DNA of 64,000 nt from Callipepla californica brunnescens (taxonomy: Eukaryota; Chordata; Aves; Galliformes; Odontophoridae): contig JALIRH010000116.1 of assembly GCA_023055505.1 (NCBI GenBank), positions 744,001 to 808,000 on the forward strand, written 5' to 3'. The position numbers and the translations under genes were made by a program. The notes beneath the pieces are model-generated. The model was given only the letters and a program-made list of their open reading frames with translations. It was not told the DNA's origin and made no database searches. Position 1 is the first letter of the stretch, and every line of letters begins with the position of its first letter. Shown one piece after another: positions 47,401-61,239 of the stretch.

Positions 47401-49965
47401 ACCCTACCCTAACCCTACCCTAAACCTAACCCTAACCTTAAACCCTAACCCTAACCCACCAGATCCCTAACCCTAACTCTAACCCTAACCCTACTGATTC
47501 CTTACCCTAACCCTACCCTAACTCTAACCTAACCCTAACCCTATTCCTAACCCCAACTTTAACCCTACCCTAACCCTAACCCTAACCCTTAACCCTACCC
47601 TAACCCTTATCCTAACCGTAACCCCTGACTCTACCCTAACCCCTAACCCTAACCCTACCCCCAACCCAACCCTAACACTAACCCTACCCTAACCCTACCC
47701 TAACCCTAACCCCAACCCTATCCCTAACCCTACCCTTACCCTAACCTTAACCCTAACCCCTAACCCTTATCCTAACCTTAACCCCTGACGCTACCCTAAC
47801 CCCTAACCCTAACCCTACCCTAACCCTAACCCAACCCTAACCCTACCCTAACCCTTACCCTAAACCAAACCCTACCCTAACTCTAACCCTAACCCTTACC
47901 CTGACCCTAACCCCTAACCCTAACCCTTACAGTAACCCCTAACCCTACCCTAACCCTAACCCCTAACCTTAACCCCTAACCCTAAACCCTAACCCTAACC
48001 CTACACTAACCCTAATCTAAACTAACCCTAACCCTATTGATGGACCCAAAACCTAACCCTAACCCTACACTAACCATAACACTTAACCTAACCGTACCCT
48101 AACCCTAACCCTGACCCTAACCCTGACTCAAACCCTACCCTTAACCCTGACCCTAACCCTACCCTAACCCTTACCTAACCCTAACCCTACCCTAACCCTA
48201 ACACTACCCTAACATTTACCCTAACCCCTAACCCTTACCTAACCATAACCCTAACACTAAAACTAACCCTACTCTAACCCCTAACCCTACCCTAACCCTT
48301 ACCCTAACACTAACCCTAAACCTACCCTAACCGTGACCCTAACCCCTAACCCCAACCCCAAAGCCCTAACCCTAACCCTGCCCCTAACCCCAACCCAACC
48401 CTAACCCTAACCCCAACCCTACCCTAACCCTAACACTAACCCCTAACCCTACCCTAGCCCTAACTCCTAACCCCTAATTTTAACCCTAACACTAACCCTA
48501 GCCCTACCCTAACCCTAACCCTACCCCTTACACTAACCATACCCTAACCCTAAAACTGACCCTACACCATCCCTGACCCTAACCCTAACCCTTACCCTAA
48601 CCCTTACCTATCCCTAACCCTACTCTAACCCTTAACCCTAACCCTACCCTAACCCTTACCCATACCCCTACCCCTAACCCCTACATCTAGCCCTACCCTA
48701 AGCCTAACCCTATCCTATCCCTAACCCTTACCCTAACCCTTACCTATCCCTAACCCTACCCTAACCCTAACCATACCCCTACCCCTAACCCCTACATCTA
48801 GCCCTACCCTAACCCTAACCCTACCCTATCCCTAATCCTAACCCTTACCCTAACCCTTACCTATCCCTAACCCTACCCTAACCCTACCCTAACCCTGACT
48901 CAAACCCTACCCTTAACCGTGACCCTGACCCTAACCCTACCCTAACCCTTACCTACCCCTAACCCATAACCCTAACCCATAACCCTAACCCTAACCCTAC
49001 CCTAACATTTACCCTAACCCTTACCTAACCATAACCCTAACACTAACCCTAAACCTAACCTAACCCTACCCTAACCGTGACCCTAACCCCTATCCCCAAC
49101 CAGTAAGCCCAAACCCTAACCCTGTCCCTAACCCCAACCCTACCCTAACCCTAACCACAACCCTACCCTAACCCTAAACCTAACACTAACCCCTAACCCT
49201 ACCCTAGCCCTAATCCCTAACCCATACCCTACCCTAACACTACCCTACCCTTACCCTAAACGTACTCTAACTCTACCCTTACCCTAACCCTACCCTAAAC
49301 CTAACTATAACCCTACCCTAACTCTAACCCTAACCCTAACTCTTACCCTATCCCTAACCCTAACCCCTAACCCTGACACTGACCCTAACCACTAAACCTA
49401 ACCCTTACCGTAAATTCTAATCCAACCCTAACCCTAACCCTACCCTAACCCTACCCATACCCCTACCCCTAACCCTAACCTAACCCTAACACTACCCTAA
49501 CCCTAACCCCTAACCCTAACCCCTAACTGTAGCCCTACCCTAACCCTACCCCTCACCCTAACACTACCCTAACCCTAACCCCTAACCCTAACCCCTAACC
49601 GTAGCCCTACCCTAACCCTACCCCTCACCCTAACCCTATCCCTTACCCTAACCCTTACCTATCCCTAACCCTAACCCTAAACCTTAACCCTACCCTAACC
49701 CTACCCTAAACCTAACCCTAACCTTAAACCCTAACCCCAACCCACCAGATCCCTAACCCTAACTCTAACCCTAACCCTACTGATTCCTTACCATAACCCT
49801 ACCCTAACCCTAATCCTACCCTAAACTTAACCCCTAACCCTAACCCTTACTCTAACCCTAACATTGACCCTATCCCTGACCCTAACCCCTAACCCTAACC
49901 CTTACCGTAACCCCTAACCCTAAACCCTAACCCTAACACTAACCCTACACTAACCCTAATCTAAA

Positions 49966-50000
<35 letters not shown>

Positions 50001-53000
50001 CCCTACACTAACCCTAATCTAAACTAACCCTAACCCTATTGATGGACCCAAAACCTAACCCTAACACTTACCCTAACCCTAACCCTGACCCTAACCCTGA
50101 CCCTAACCCTGACTCAAACCCAACCCTTAACCCTGACCCTAACCCTACCCTAACCCTCACTCAAACCCTACCCTTAACCCTGACCCTGACCCTAACCCTA
50201 CCCTAACCCTTACCTATCTCTAACCCTACTCTAACCCTAACCCTAACCCTACCCTAACCCTACCCTAACCCTCCAATCTAACCCTAATTCTACTCTAACC
50301 CTAACCCCTAACCCTAACCCTACCCTAACCCTAATCCCTAATCCTACCATAACCCTGTTGATGGACCCTAATTCTACCTTAACCCTAACCCCTAACCCTA
50401 ACACTAACCCTACACTAACCCTAATCTAAACTAACCCTAACCCTATTGATGGACCCAAAACCTAACCCTAACCCTACCCTAACCATAACACTTACCCTAA
50501 CCGTACCCTAACCCTAACCCTAACCTAACCCTCACCCTAACACTACCCTAACACTACCCTAACATTTACCCTAACCCCTAACCCTTACCCTAACCCTTAC
50601 CTGACCATAACCCTAACACTAAACCTAACCCTAACCCGTAACCCCAACCCCTAAGCCCTAACCCTAACTCCTAAGCCCTAACCCCACCCTAACCCTAACC
50701 CTGCCCCTAACACCTAACCCTACCCTAGCCCTAACCCCTAATTTTAACCCTAACCCCTAACCCTACCCTAACCCTAACCCTGCCCCTTACCCTAACCATA
50801 CCCTAACCCTAACACTGACCCTACCCCTATCCCTGACCCTAACCCTTACTCTAACCCTTACCTATCCCTAACCCTACCCTAACCCTTAACCCGAACCCTA
50901 CCCTAACCCTTACCCTAACCCCTAACCCTAACCCTACACTAACCCTCAAATCTAACCCTACTTCTACCCTAACCCTAACCCCTAACCCTACCGTAAACCT
51001 AACCCTGACTCAAACCCTACCCTTAACCCCGACCCTAAGCCTACCCTAACCCTTACCCTAACACTACCCTAACATTTACCCTAACCTTTAACACTTACCT
51101 AACCATAACACTAATACTAAAACTAACCCTACCCTAACCCCTAACCCTACCCTAACCCTTTCCCTAACACTAACCCTAACCCTGCACTAACCGTGACCCT
51201 AACCCCTATCCCCAACCCGTAAGCCCAAACCCTAACCCTGCCCCTAACCCCAACCCTACCCTAACCCTAACCCTGCCCCTAACCCTCACACTAACCCCTA
51301 ACCCTACCCTAGCCCTAACCCCTAACCACTAATTTTAACCCTAACCCTTAACCCTAGCCCTACCCTAACCCTGCCCTAACCCTAACCATACCCTAACCCT
51401 AACACTGACCCTAACCCTATCCCTGACCCTAACCCTTACCTATCCCTAACCCTACCCTAACCCTTAACCCTAACCCTACTCTAACACTTACCCTAACCCC
51501 TAACCCTAACCCTATCCCTTACCTAACCCTATCCCTACACTAACCCTCAAATCTAACCCTAATTCTACCCTAACCCTAACCCCACTCTAAACCTAACCTT
51601 GACTCAAACCCTACCCTTAACCCTGACTTTAACCCTACCCTAACCCTTACCTAACCCTAACCCTACCCTAACCCTAACACTACCCTAACATTTACCCTAA
51701 CCCCTAACCCTTACCTAACCATAACACTAACACTAAAACTAACCCTACCCTAACCCCTAACCCTACCCTAACCCTTACCCTAACACTAACCCTAACCCTG
51801 CACTAACCGTGACCCTAACCCCTAACCCCAACCCCTAAGCCCTAACCCTAACCCTGCCCCTAACCCCAACCCTACCCTAACCCTAACCCTGCCCCTAACC
51901 CTCACACTAACCCCTAACCCTACCCTAGCCCTAACCCCTAACCCCTAATTTTAACCCTAACCCTTAACCCTAGCCCTACCCTAACCCTGCCCTAACCCTA
52001 ACCATACCCTAACCCTAAAACTGACCCTAACCCTATCCCTGACCCTAACCCTTACCTATCCCTAACCCTACCCTAACCCTACCCTAACACCTAACCCTAA
52101 CCCTAACCCTATCCCTTACCTAACCCTATCCCTACACTAACCCTCAAATCTAACCCTAATTCTACCCTAACACTAACCCCTAACCCTACCCTAACCCTAA
52201 CCCTACCCTACCCCTGACTCAAACCCTACCCTTAACCCTCCTTAACCCTACCCTAACCCTTACCTAACCCTAACCCTACCCTAACATTTACCCTAACCCC
52301 TAACCATAACCCTAACACTAACCCTAACCCTAACCTTACCCTACCCTAACCGTGACCCTAACCCCTAACCCCAACCCATAAGCCCTAACCCCAAACCCTT
52401 ACCTAACCCAAACCCTACCCTAATCCTAACCCTAACCCTGCCCCTAACCCTAACACAAACCCCTAACCCTACCCTAGCCCTACCCTAGACCTAACCCTAC
52501 CCTAGCCCTAACCCCTAACCCAAACCCTAACCTTACCCTAAACCTACCCTTACCCTAACTCTAACCCTAACACTAACCCTACCCTAACTCTTACCCTATC
52601 CCTAACGCTAAGCCCTAACCCTGACACTGACCCTAACTCCTAACCCTAACCCTTACCGAAAATTCTAATCCAACCCTAACCCTAACCCTACCCTAACCCT
52701 ACCCATACCCCTACCCCTACACTAACCCTTACCCTAACCCTTACCTATCCCTAACCCTAGCCCTACCCTAACCCTAACCCTTACCCTATCCCTAACCCTA
52801 ACCCTTACCCTAACCCTTACCTATCTCTAACCCTACCCTAACCCTTAACCCTAACCCTTAACCCTAACCCTTAACCCTAACCCTACCCTAACCCTCCAAT
52901 CTAACCCTAATTCTACTCTAACCCTAACCCTACCCTAACCCTAAACCCTAACCCTACCATAACCCTATTGATGGACCCTAGTTCTACCCTAACCCTAACC

Positions 53001-53452
53001 CCTAACCCTAACCCCTAACCCTAACACCTAACCCTTTGCTAACCCTATTGATGGACCCTAACTGTAACACTAACCCTACCCGTAATCCTACCCCTAACCC
53101 TTACCCAACCCTAACCCTAACCCTTACCCTACCCTAACCCTAACCCTTACCCTAAACCTAACCCTACCCTAATTCTAACCCTAACCCTGACCCTATCCCT
53201 AAACCTAACCCCTGACCCTAACCCCTAACCTTAACCCCTAACCCTAACCCTACCCTTACCCTAACCCTACACCCTAACCCTAAACCCTACCCTAACCTAA
53301 CCCTAACCCTACCCTAACCCTAAAACCCTAACCCTACCTCACACCCTACCCTTTAACCCTGACCCTAATACTTACCCTAACCATTATCTAACCCTAACCC
53401 TACCCCATCCCTACCCTACCCCTTAAACCTAACCCTAACCCTACCCTAACGG
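44401..53452 (-). repeat. ~9-kb irregular CCCTAA-variant array
   Basis: The array mixes CCCTAA with CCCCTAA, CCCTACC, CCCTTA and similar variants and lacks long exact runs. Non-telomeric modules recur. CCCTATTGATGGACCC and close variants occur near 45731, 45811, 45966, 46287, 48029, 50037, 50356, 50437, 52966 and 53045. GACTCAAACCCTACCC occurs near 45218, 48124, 48898, 50159, 51006, 51601 and 52216. ACCAGATCCCTAACCC occurs near 47458 and 49743. This shows kb-scale higher-order copying. No ORF of note exists in this span. Confidence 0.92.
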
Positions 53453-54433
53453 TGTCAGAATGTGACAGTCACAATATCAAAGTATCACAATGTCAGAATG
53501 TCAGTGTCACAAGGTTAGAATTTCACAATGCCAAAATATCACAATGTGAGAATCTAAAAATGTCACAGTGTCAGAATGTCACAATGCAAAAATGAAAGAC
53601 TGTCACAATACCAGAAGGTAAAAATTTCACAGTCAGAATATTACAGTGTCACAATGTCAGAAGGTCGCATTTTCAGAATGTCAGTACGTGAGGATGTCAG
53701 AACGTCACAATGTCACAAAGTGAGAATATGAGAATGTCAGAATAACAGAATGTCAGAATGTGAGAACGAAATGATGTCAGAATGTGATTATGTGAGAATG
53801 TCCGAATTTCAGAATGTCAGAATGTCACAACGTCAGAATGCAAGAATATCAGAATGTCCTAAGTTGAGAATGTCACAATGTATCTGAATAGAAGAATGTA
53901 ACATTGGCACAATCTCAGAATGTAACAAAGACATCACATCATAATGTCAGAATGTCAGAATTTCACAACTTCACAATGTCACAATGAGAGAATTTCAGAA
54001 CGCAGCAATGTAACAATCTGAGAATGTCACAATATCAGATTGTCAGAATGTCAGAATGACAAAATGTGAGAATATCACAATATCACTATGCCAGATTCCC
54101 AAAATGCCACGATGTCACAATGTCAGAATGTCAGAATCACAGAATTTGACACTGCGAGAATATCACAAAGTCACAAAGCCACAATGTCATAATATCACAA
54201 TATCACAATGTCAGAATGTCACTATGGCAGATTGTCAGAATGCCAGAACATCAGAAGGTGAGAATATAAGAATGTCAGAATGTCACAATGTCACAATGAG
54301 AGAATATTAGAATGTCACAATGTCAACATGTCAGAATGTGAGAAAGGGAGAATGTCATGATGTCAGAATGTCTTAATGTCAGAATGTCAAATCGTCACAA
54401 CCTCCCAATTAAAATTCAGGGAATATGACTGTG
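53453..54433 (+). repeat. 8-bp minisatellite (TCAGAATG/TCACAATG)
   Basis: The array has a basic 8-base period, TCAGAATG alternating with TCACAATG and variants. The junction with CCCTAA repeats at about 53450 is sharp. Three units make eight codons, which explains peptide-like periodic open frames. Confidence 0.92.
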
Positions 54434-55356
54434 TGTGAAAGACAGAAACTGTTTTTTACTTTTGTTGTCTCAAAGCTTGCTTCATGAGGTCTTTCTGGCT
54501 AGAAGACTCTAATTGACAACTGCTTGGAGAAGCTGATCATCACAAAGGACAATAATACTTGTATGGCACCGAAAGTACTACTCCTGTTGATTTATCTGTT
54601 GGGCCAGATGTGTTGGGTGGGCACAAATCAACCTAATGCCAGAACACGGAGGCAGCTAAAGAAAGCAGGATAGACACCCTGTTGTCCCTACAAGACAAGC
54701 CTCTCTTAAAACAAAACACCCACATGAATGGTGAGGAGCTTTTCTCCTTCAAGGTTTGAAAATTTAAAGCAAAACTGACCTTTAGGTTTAATCCCCTCGA
54801 TAACCAGAGTCTGGAATGTGATGAATATGCATGTGCTATACCTTTAAATAGCTATTCATTTCTCTCTTACGTGCGCATGTTTGGTGAAGCAATCCCCCAT
54901 GTACCCAGCGCGCCGCTTGACAGAACTCATTGGTGTGTCGAGTTGCTCAGTTGGTTTTCTCGACACCACTAAACCAAAGACTTTGAAGAAGAGACTTTCC
55001 TGAGGGAAAAACCTCTTTGGAAGAACCCCCCTGCACAGCGCCTGCTTGCTGCAAAACTTCCCGGCTTTCTCCCATCCCCCGCGGAGACCAGACGAATTCC
55101 TGAGACCAACGGACTACGGACCTCGCCAGATCCACGGTGCTGATGCTCTCTCTTTCTCTTTCTTGCTTTCTGCCAAGTCTCTTCGCTTTTCATCTCTTTT
55201 CTATCACCCATCTTCCCTTCCCCATATCCCTAAAAAACTACTTATTGGAATAAACTGGTTGGGCTAAAATTTGAACCATTGCCTTTTAATCTCACCATCG
55301 GGTATACACATACATATAAAGAACCTCATCTCCCTCCTTTATTTTGGAGCGTGACA
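54434..55356 (+). mobile_element. Solo LTR (923 bp) in the 8-bp array
   Basis: It starts TGTGAAAGACAG and ends GGAGCGTGACA, flanked by CTGTG on both sides (54429-54433 and 55357-55361). Related uninterrupted pieces (GGGAATATGACTGTGTCA near 57134) show the empty site. A TATA-like CTTTAAATAG lies at 54842-54851 and AATAAA at 55249-55254, so the LTR reads on the plus strand. No internal sequence is present. The listed small frames inside are not genes. Confidence 0.85.
55249..55254 (+). promoter_or_regulatory. Polyadenylation signal in the solo LTR
   Basis: AATAAA lies about 100 bases before the LTR end, downstream of a pyrimidine-rich stretch. Confidence 0.65.
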
Positions 55357-56537
55357 CTGTGTCAAAACGTCACAATGAGAGAATATGAAAAAGTGAGAAC
55401 ATCACAATGACCGAATGTCAGAATGTCGCAATTAGAAAATCGGGGAATATCAAAATGTCACAACGTCACAATGAGAGATAATAACACCAAGTGAATGACA
55501 ATGTCACAGTGTCACAATGAGAGGATCTCAGAATGTCAGAACTTCAAAATGTCAAAATGTCACAAAGTCCAAATATCACAATGACAGAATGTCAGAATGA
55601 CAGATTCCCACAGTTTCAGAATGTCAGAATGTGGTAATGAGAGAAAGTCAAAATATCGGAATGTCAGAATGTCACAAGGAGAGAATGTCAGAGTGTCACA
55701 ATGCTATAATGTCAAAATGTCAGAACATCAGAAGGTCAGAATATCACAATGTCACAACGAGAGAACCTCAAAATGTCACCAAGAGAGACTGTCAAACTAT
55801 CAGAATGTGAGAATGAGTGAATGTCACAATGAGAGATGGCCACAATTTTAGAATGCCAGATTGTGAGAATGTCAGAATGTGAAAACGCCAGAATGGGAGT
55901 GAGTGAATGTCACAACATCAAAATGTCATAACGTCAGAATGTCAGAATGAACCAATGTGAGAGTGCCTGAATGTCACAGTATGAGAACGTCACAATATCA
56001 CAAATCTCAGAATTTCAGTGTCAGAATGAGAGAATGTCACAATGCCACAATGAGAGAATGTCGCAATTACAGATTATTGATATATCAGAATGTCAGAATA
56101 CGAGAAAGTGAGAATGTCCCAATGTCAGAATATCAGAATGAGGGAAAGAGAGAATGTCATGATGTCAGAATGTCAAATTGTCACAAAGTCACAATATCAC
56201 AATGAGAGAATATCAGAAAGTGAGAATATGCCAATGAATGAATGACACATCGTGAGAATGTCAGAATGTCAGAACGTCAGAATATCAGAATTACAAAATC
56301 AGGGAATATCACTGTGTCACAATGTCACAAAGAGAGAATATGAAAAAGTGAGAATATCACAACGACCGAATGTCAGAACGTGACAATGTCACAATGTCAG
56401 AATGAGGGAAAGAGAGAATGTCATGAAGTCAGAATGTCAACTTGTCACAATGCCACAATAGCACAGTAAGAGAATATCAGAAAGTGAGAATTATGACAGT
56501 GACTGAATGTCACGATGTGAGAAAGTCAGAATATTAG
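55357..56537 (+). repeat. 8-bp minisatellite, second segment
   Basis: The same TCAGAATG/TCACAATG units continue after the LTR, with occasional variants such as GAGAATG and TCATGATG. Confidence 0.92.
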
Positions 56538-56870
56538 TATAGGGCAAATAACCCCCAAAAAAGCACTCCATGGAAATTGTGCGAAAGGCGGTATATTTTA
56601 GGTAGGCTTAAGAAAATGGTATACAAACAAGAAGAAAAGAGAGGAGCTCACCTTGATGATGGTCGAGGCTTGCTAATAACTCCAAAAGGGAGGGATCTCT
56701 AACAAGAGAACCTTCCCTGCTGGAGGTCAGCCCTTAAATGGGGTCTTGGCAGAGGTGGAGTCAAACTCCACCCCTTCCAATCACACTCACTTGTGCCCCT
56801 GCAGCTGACTCAGGGCTTGCCTCAGGTGATCAATCAGTGGTTCAGGCCATGATTCAACAGTTCCCATACA
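56538..56870 (-). mobile_element. Probable solo LTR (333 bp) with ATTAG target duplication
   Basis: A unique 333-base stretch interrupts the array and is flanked by ATTAG on both sides (56533-56537 and 56871-56875). The continuous AATATTAGAATG typical of the array (for example near 57594) represents the empty site. The right end ...CCCATACA gives TGTATGGG on the minus strand. The other end, TATAGGGC, would need one change to be a perfect CA terminus. The family was not identified. Confidence 0.7.
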
Positions 56871-59170
56871 ATTAGAATGTCAGAATGTCACCATGAGAGT
56901 ATCTCAGAATGTCACAATGTCAGAATGTCACAACGATAGAATGTCAAAATGGCAGCATGTGTCTGTGAGAGAATGTCACAATGACAGAATAGAAATATGT
57001 CAGAATATAGCAATGAGAGAATGTTAGAATGCAACAATGTCAACATGTCAGAATGGGAGAAAGTGAGAATGTCATGATGTCAGAGTGTCTTAATGTCAGA
57101 ATGTCAAATCTTCACTGTGTCACAACTACAAGATTAGGGAATATGACTGTGTCAGAAAGTCACAATAAGAGGAGATGAAAAAGAGAGAATATCACAATGA
57201 CCGAGTGTCACAATGTAAGAAAGTGAGAATGTGAGAATGTCAAAATGTCAGAATGACAGAATATCACTATGTCACAATGTCGCAATGTCTCAAGGTCAGA
57301 ATATCAATATGTAACAGTGTAAGAACGTCACAAATACCACAATGGGAGAATGACAGATTGTCACGATTACAGAATTTCAGAATGTGAAAATATCAGAATG
57401 TCACAATGTCAGATTCTGAGAATGTCACAATGACAGAATGTCAGAATGAAAGATTTTCCAAATTCCAGAATGTCACTATGTCACAACGTCAGAATGACGC
57501 ATTGTCAAAATGCTAGAATGTCACAATGTCACAAGGTGAGAACATCACAATGGCAGATTGTCATAATGCCAGAACATCAGAAGGTGAGAATATTAGAATG
57601 CCACAATGTCACAATGTCACCATGAGAGTATCTCAGAATGTCACAATGTCAACATGTCAGAATGAGGGAAAGAGAGAATGTCATGATGTCAGAATGTCTT
57701 AACGTCAGAATGTCAAATTGTCACAACGTCACAATATCACAATGAGAGAATATCAGAAAGTGAGAATATGACAATGACCGAATGACACATTGTGAGAATG
57801 TCAGAATGCCAGAATGTCAGAATGTCAGAATGTCAAAATGTGTGAATGTCTGAATGTCACCATGAGAGAGAGTCAGAGTTTTACAATGTCACAATGTGAG
57901 AATGTCTGAACGTCAGAATGAGGGAGAGTTAGAATTTCAGAATGTCACAGTGTCACAATGTCATCATGTCACAATATCAGAATGTTGCATTGTCACAATG
58001 TGAGAATGACAGGTTGTCACAATTCCAGAATTTCAGAATGTCAACATGTCTGAATGTCACAATGTCACAATTTCACTATGTCACAATGCTAGAATGTCAT
58101 AATATCAGAAAGTGAGAATATCACAATGGCAGATCGCCATAATGCCAGAACTTCAGAAGGTGAGAATATTAGAATGTCACAATGTCACAATGTTACAATG
58201 TGAGTATCTCAGAATGTCACAATGCCAGAATATCAGAATGGCAGAATATGAGAAAGTGAGAATGTCACAATGTCAAAATGTCAGAATGAGAGAAAGAGAG
58301 AATCTCATGATGTCGGAATGTCTTAATGTCAGAATGTCAAATTGTCACAACGTCACGATATCACAATGAGAGAATATCAGAAAGTGAGAATATGACAATG
58401 ACCGAATGACACAATGTGAGAACGTTAGAATGTGAGAATGTCAGAATTGGAGAATGTCACAGAGTCACAATGACAGATTGCCACAATTTCAGAATGTCAG
58501 TGTATCACAATGCCACAAAGTCACAATATCAGTATGTCATGAAGATAGAATGTCACAATGACAACATATGACTGTGACAGAACGTCACAATGTCAGATGA
58601 TAAATATGGCCGAAAATCACAATGAGAGAATGTTAGAATGTCACAATGTTAACATGTCAGAACGTGAGAAAGTGAGAATGCCACAATGCCACGATGTGAG
58701 AATCTCACAATGTCACAATGAGAGAGAGTCAGAATTTCACAGTATCAGAATTTTGCATTGTCACAATGTGAGAATGACAGATTGTCACATTTCCAGAATT
58801 TCAGAATGTCACAATTCCAGAATTTCAGAATGTCCAAATATCTGAATGTCACAATAGCAGAATGTGAGAGTATCACAATGACAGAATGTCAGAATGACAG
58901 GTTGTCACAATTCCAGAATGTCACTATGTCACAATGCTAGAATGTCAGAATGTCAGAATGTGAAAATAGCACAAGGGCAGGTTGTCATAATGCCAGAACT
59001 TCAGAATGTGAGAATATTAGAATGTCATAATGTCAGAATGGGAGAATGTCACAATGGCAGGTTGTCATAATTCCAGAAGTTCAGAATGGGAGAATATTAG
59101 AATGTAACAATGTTGCAATGTGACAATGAGAGTATCTCAGAATGTCACAATGTCAGAATGTCAGAATGCC
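56871..59170 (+). repeat. 8-bp minisatellite, third segment
   Basis: TCAGAATG/TCACAATG units continue to a sharp boundary near 59170. Longer internal copies are visible: the piece GAGGGAAAGAGAGAATG occurs near 56134, 56401 and 57662. Confidence 0.92.
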
Positions 59171-59770
59171 AGAATAAGAGAAAAGAAAGGTATGAGGAGG
59201 CTATGGGGAAGCTATGGGGCAGCTATTGGGCAGCAGTGGGGCAGCTATGGGGCAGTAGTAGGGCAGCTATAAGGCAGCTATGGGGCAGCAGTGGGGCAGC
59301 TATGGGGCGGCTATGAGGAAGCCATTGGGCAGCTATGGGGCAGAAGTGAGGCAGCAATCAGGCAGCAGTGAGGCAGCTATGAGGAGGCTATGGGGCAGCT
59401 ATGGGTCAGCTATCGAGAGGCTATGGGGCAGCTATGGGACGGCGATGAGGCAGACATGGGGCAGCTATGGGGGAGCAGTGAGGCAGCTATGGGGAGGCTA
59501 TGGGGCAGTAGTTGGGCAGCTATAGGGTGGCTATGGGGAAGCCATTGGGCAGCTATGGGGCAGTAGTGAAGCAGCTATGGGTCAGTAGTTTGGCAGCTAT
59601 GACGAGGCTATGGGAAGGCCATGGGGAAGCGATGGGGCAGCTCTGAGGCAGACAAAATGTAGCTATGGGGGAGCAGTGAGGCAGCTACGGGGTGGCTATG
59701 GGGCAGTAGTGGGGCAGCTATGGGGCAGCTATGAGGTAGCCATGGGGCAGCTATGGGGAAGCAGCGAGGG

Positions 59771-61239
59771 AGCTATGGGGTAGCAGTGAGGCAGCTATGA
59801 TGAGGCTATGGGGAGGCTATGGGGCAGCCACGGTGCAGTTATGGGGCAGCAGTGGGGCAGCTATGGGCAGCAGTAAGGAAGCTATTGAGAAGGCTATGGG
59901 GGCAGCTATGGGGTGGCTATGGGGCAGCTATAGAGCGGCAATGTGGCAGTAGTGGGGCACCTATAAGGCAGCTATGGGGCAGCAGTGGGACAGCTATGGG
60001 GCGGCTATTAGGCAGCCATGGGGTGGCAATGGGGCAGCAGTGAGGCAGCTATGGGGCGGCTATGGGGCTGAAGTGGGGCAGCTATGAGGAGTCTCTTGAG
60101 AGGCTATGGAGCAGCTATGGGGCAGCAGTGGGGTAGCAGGAGGAGACTATGGGGAGGCTATGAAGCAGGTATGGGGCAGCAGTGGGGCAGCTATGGGGCG
60201 ACTATGGGGCAGCAGTTGAGCAGCTATGGGGCAGCCATGGGGCAGCTATGTGGCAGTAGTGAAACAGCTATGGTGTAGCTATAAGCGAGCCTTGGGGCAG
60301 CAAGGGGCAGTAGTAAGGCAGCTTTGGGGCAGCAGTGGGGCAGCTATGATGAGACTATGGGAAGGCCATGAGGAAGCTATGGGGCATCTTTGAGGCAGAC
60401 AAAAAGTAGCTGTGGGGCTGCAGTGAGGCAGCTATGGGGCAGCTGTGGGGCAGCTATTGTGTAGCAGTGAGGCATCTATGAGGAGGCTATGGGGAGGATA
60501 TGAGGCAGCTATGGGGCAGAAGTGAGGCAGCTATGGGGTGGCTATAGGGCAGCAGTGGGGCAGGTATGGGGCAACAAAGAGGCAGCCATGGGGCAGCAGT
60601 GGGGCAGCTTTGAGGCTACGGGGCGGCTATGGGGCAGTAGTGGGGTAGCTATGGGGCAGCAGTGAGGAAGCTAAGGGGAAGCAATGGGGCAGCTTTGAGG
60701 ATGCTATTGGGAAGCCATGGGGCAGCAATGGGGCGGCTATGAGGCAGCGACGGGGAAGCTATGGGGCAGCAGTGAGGCAGGTATGGGGCAGTAGTAAGGC
60801 AGCTACGGGGCAGCAGTGGGGCAAATATGAGGAGGCTCTGAGGAAACTATGGGGCAGCTATGGGGCAGCAGTGAGGCAGTTATAGAACAGGTATGAGGCA
60901 CTTATCAAGCAGCTATGGGTCAGCTATGAGGAGGCTATGGGGCAGATGTGGTGCAGCAGTGGGGCAGCTAAGGCAGCTATGGGGAGGCTATGGGGCAGCA
61001 GTGTGGGCAACTATGAGGAGACTATGGGGAGGCTATGAGGCAGCTATGGGGCAGTAGTCGGGCAGCTATTGGACGGCTATGAGGCAGCCATGGGGCAGCT
61101 ATGGGGCAGCAGTGAGACAGCTATGGGGCAAGTATGGAGAGGCTATGGGGCAGCGACGGGGTGGCTATGGGGCAGTAGTGGGGCAGCTATGGTGAGGTTA
61201 TGAGGCAGCCATGGGGTAGGTATGAGAAACCAGTGAGGC
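59771..61239 (+). repeat. 1,469-bp tandem duplication in the minisatellite, copy 1
   Basis: The sequence from 59771 matches 61240 onward at constant offset 1,469 over its whole length, with only a handful of single-base differences. One is GCAGTTATGG against GCAGCTATGG near 59836/61305. Confidence 0.9.

Noticed and set aside
41478..53452. TERRA-type promoter arrangement for the CpG segment
   Set aside because: Transcription from 41.5 kb to the right would give CCCUAA RNA, not UUAGGG, so the orientation does not fit a TERRA promoter for the right-hand array.
53453..59170. CRISPR-like array
   Set aside because: The period is 8 bases without unique spacers, in a vertebrate genome. It is a minisatellite.
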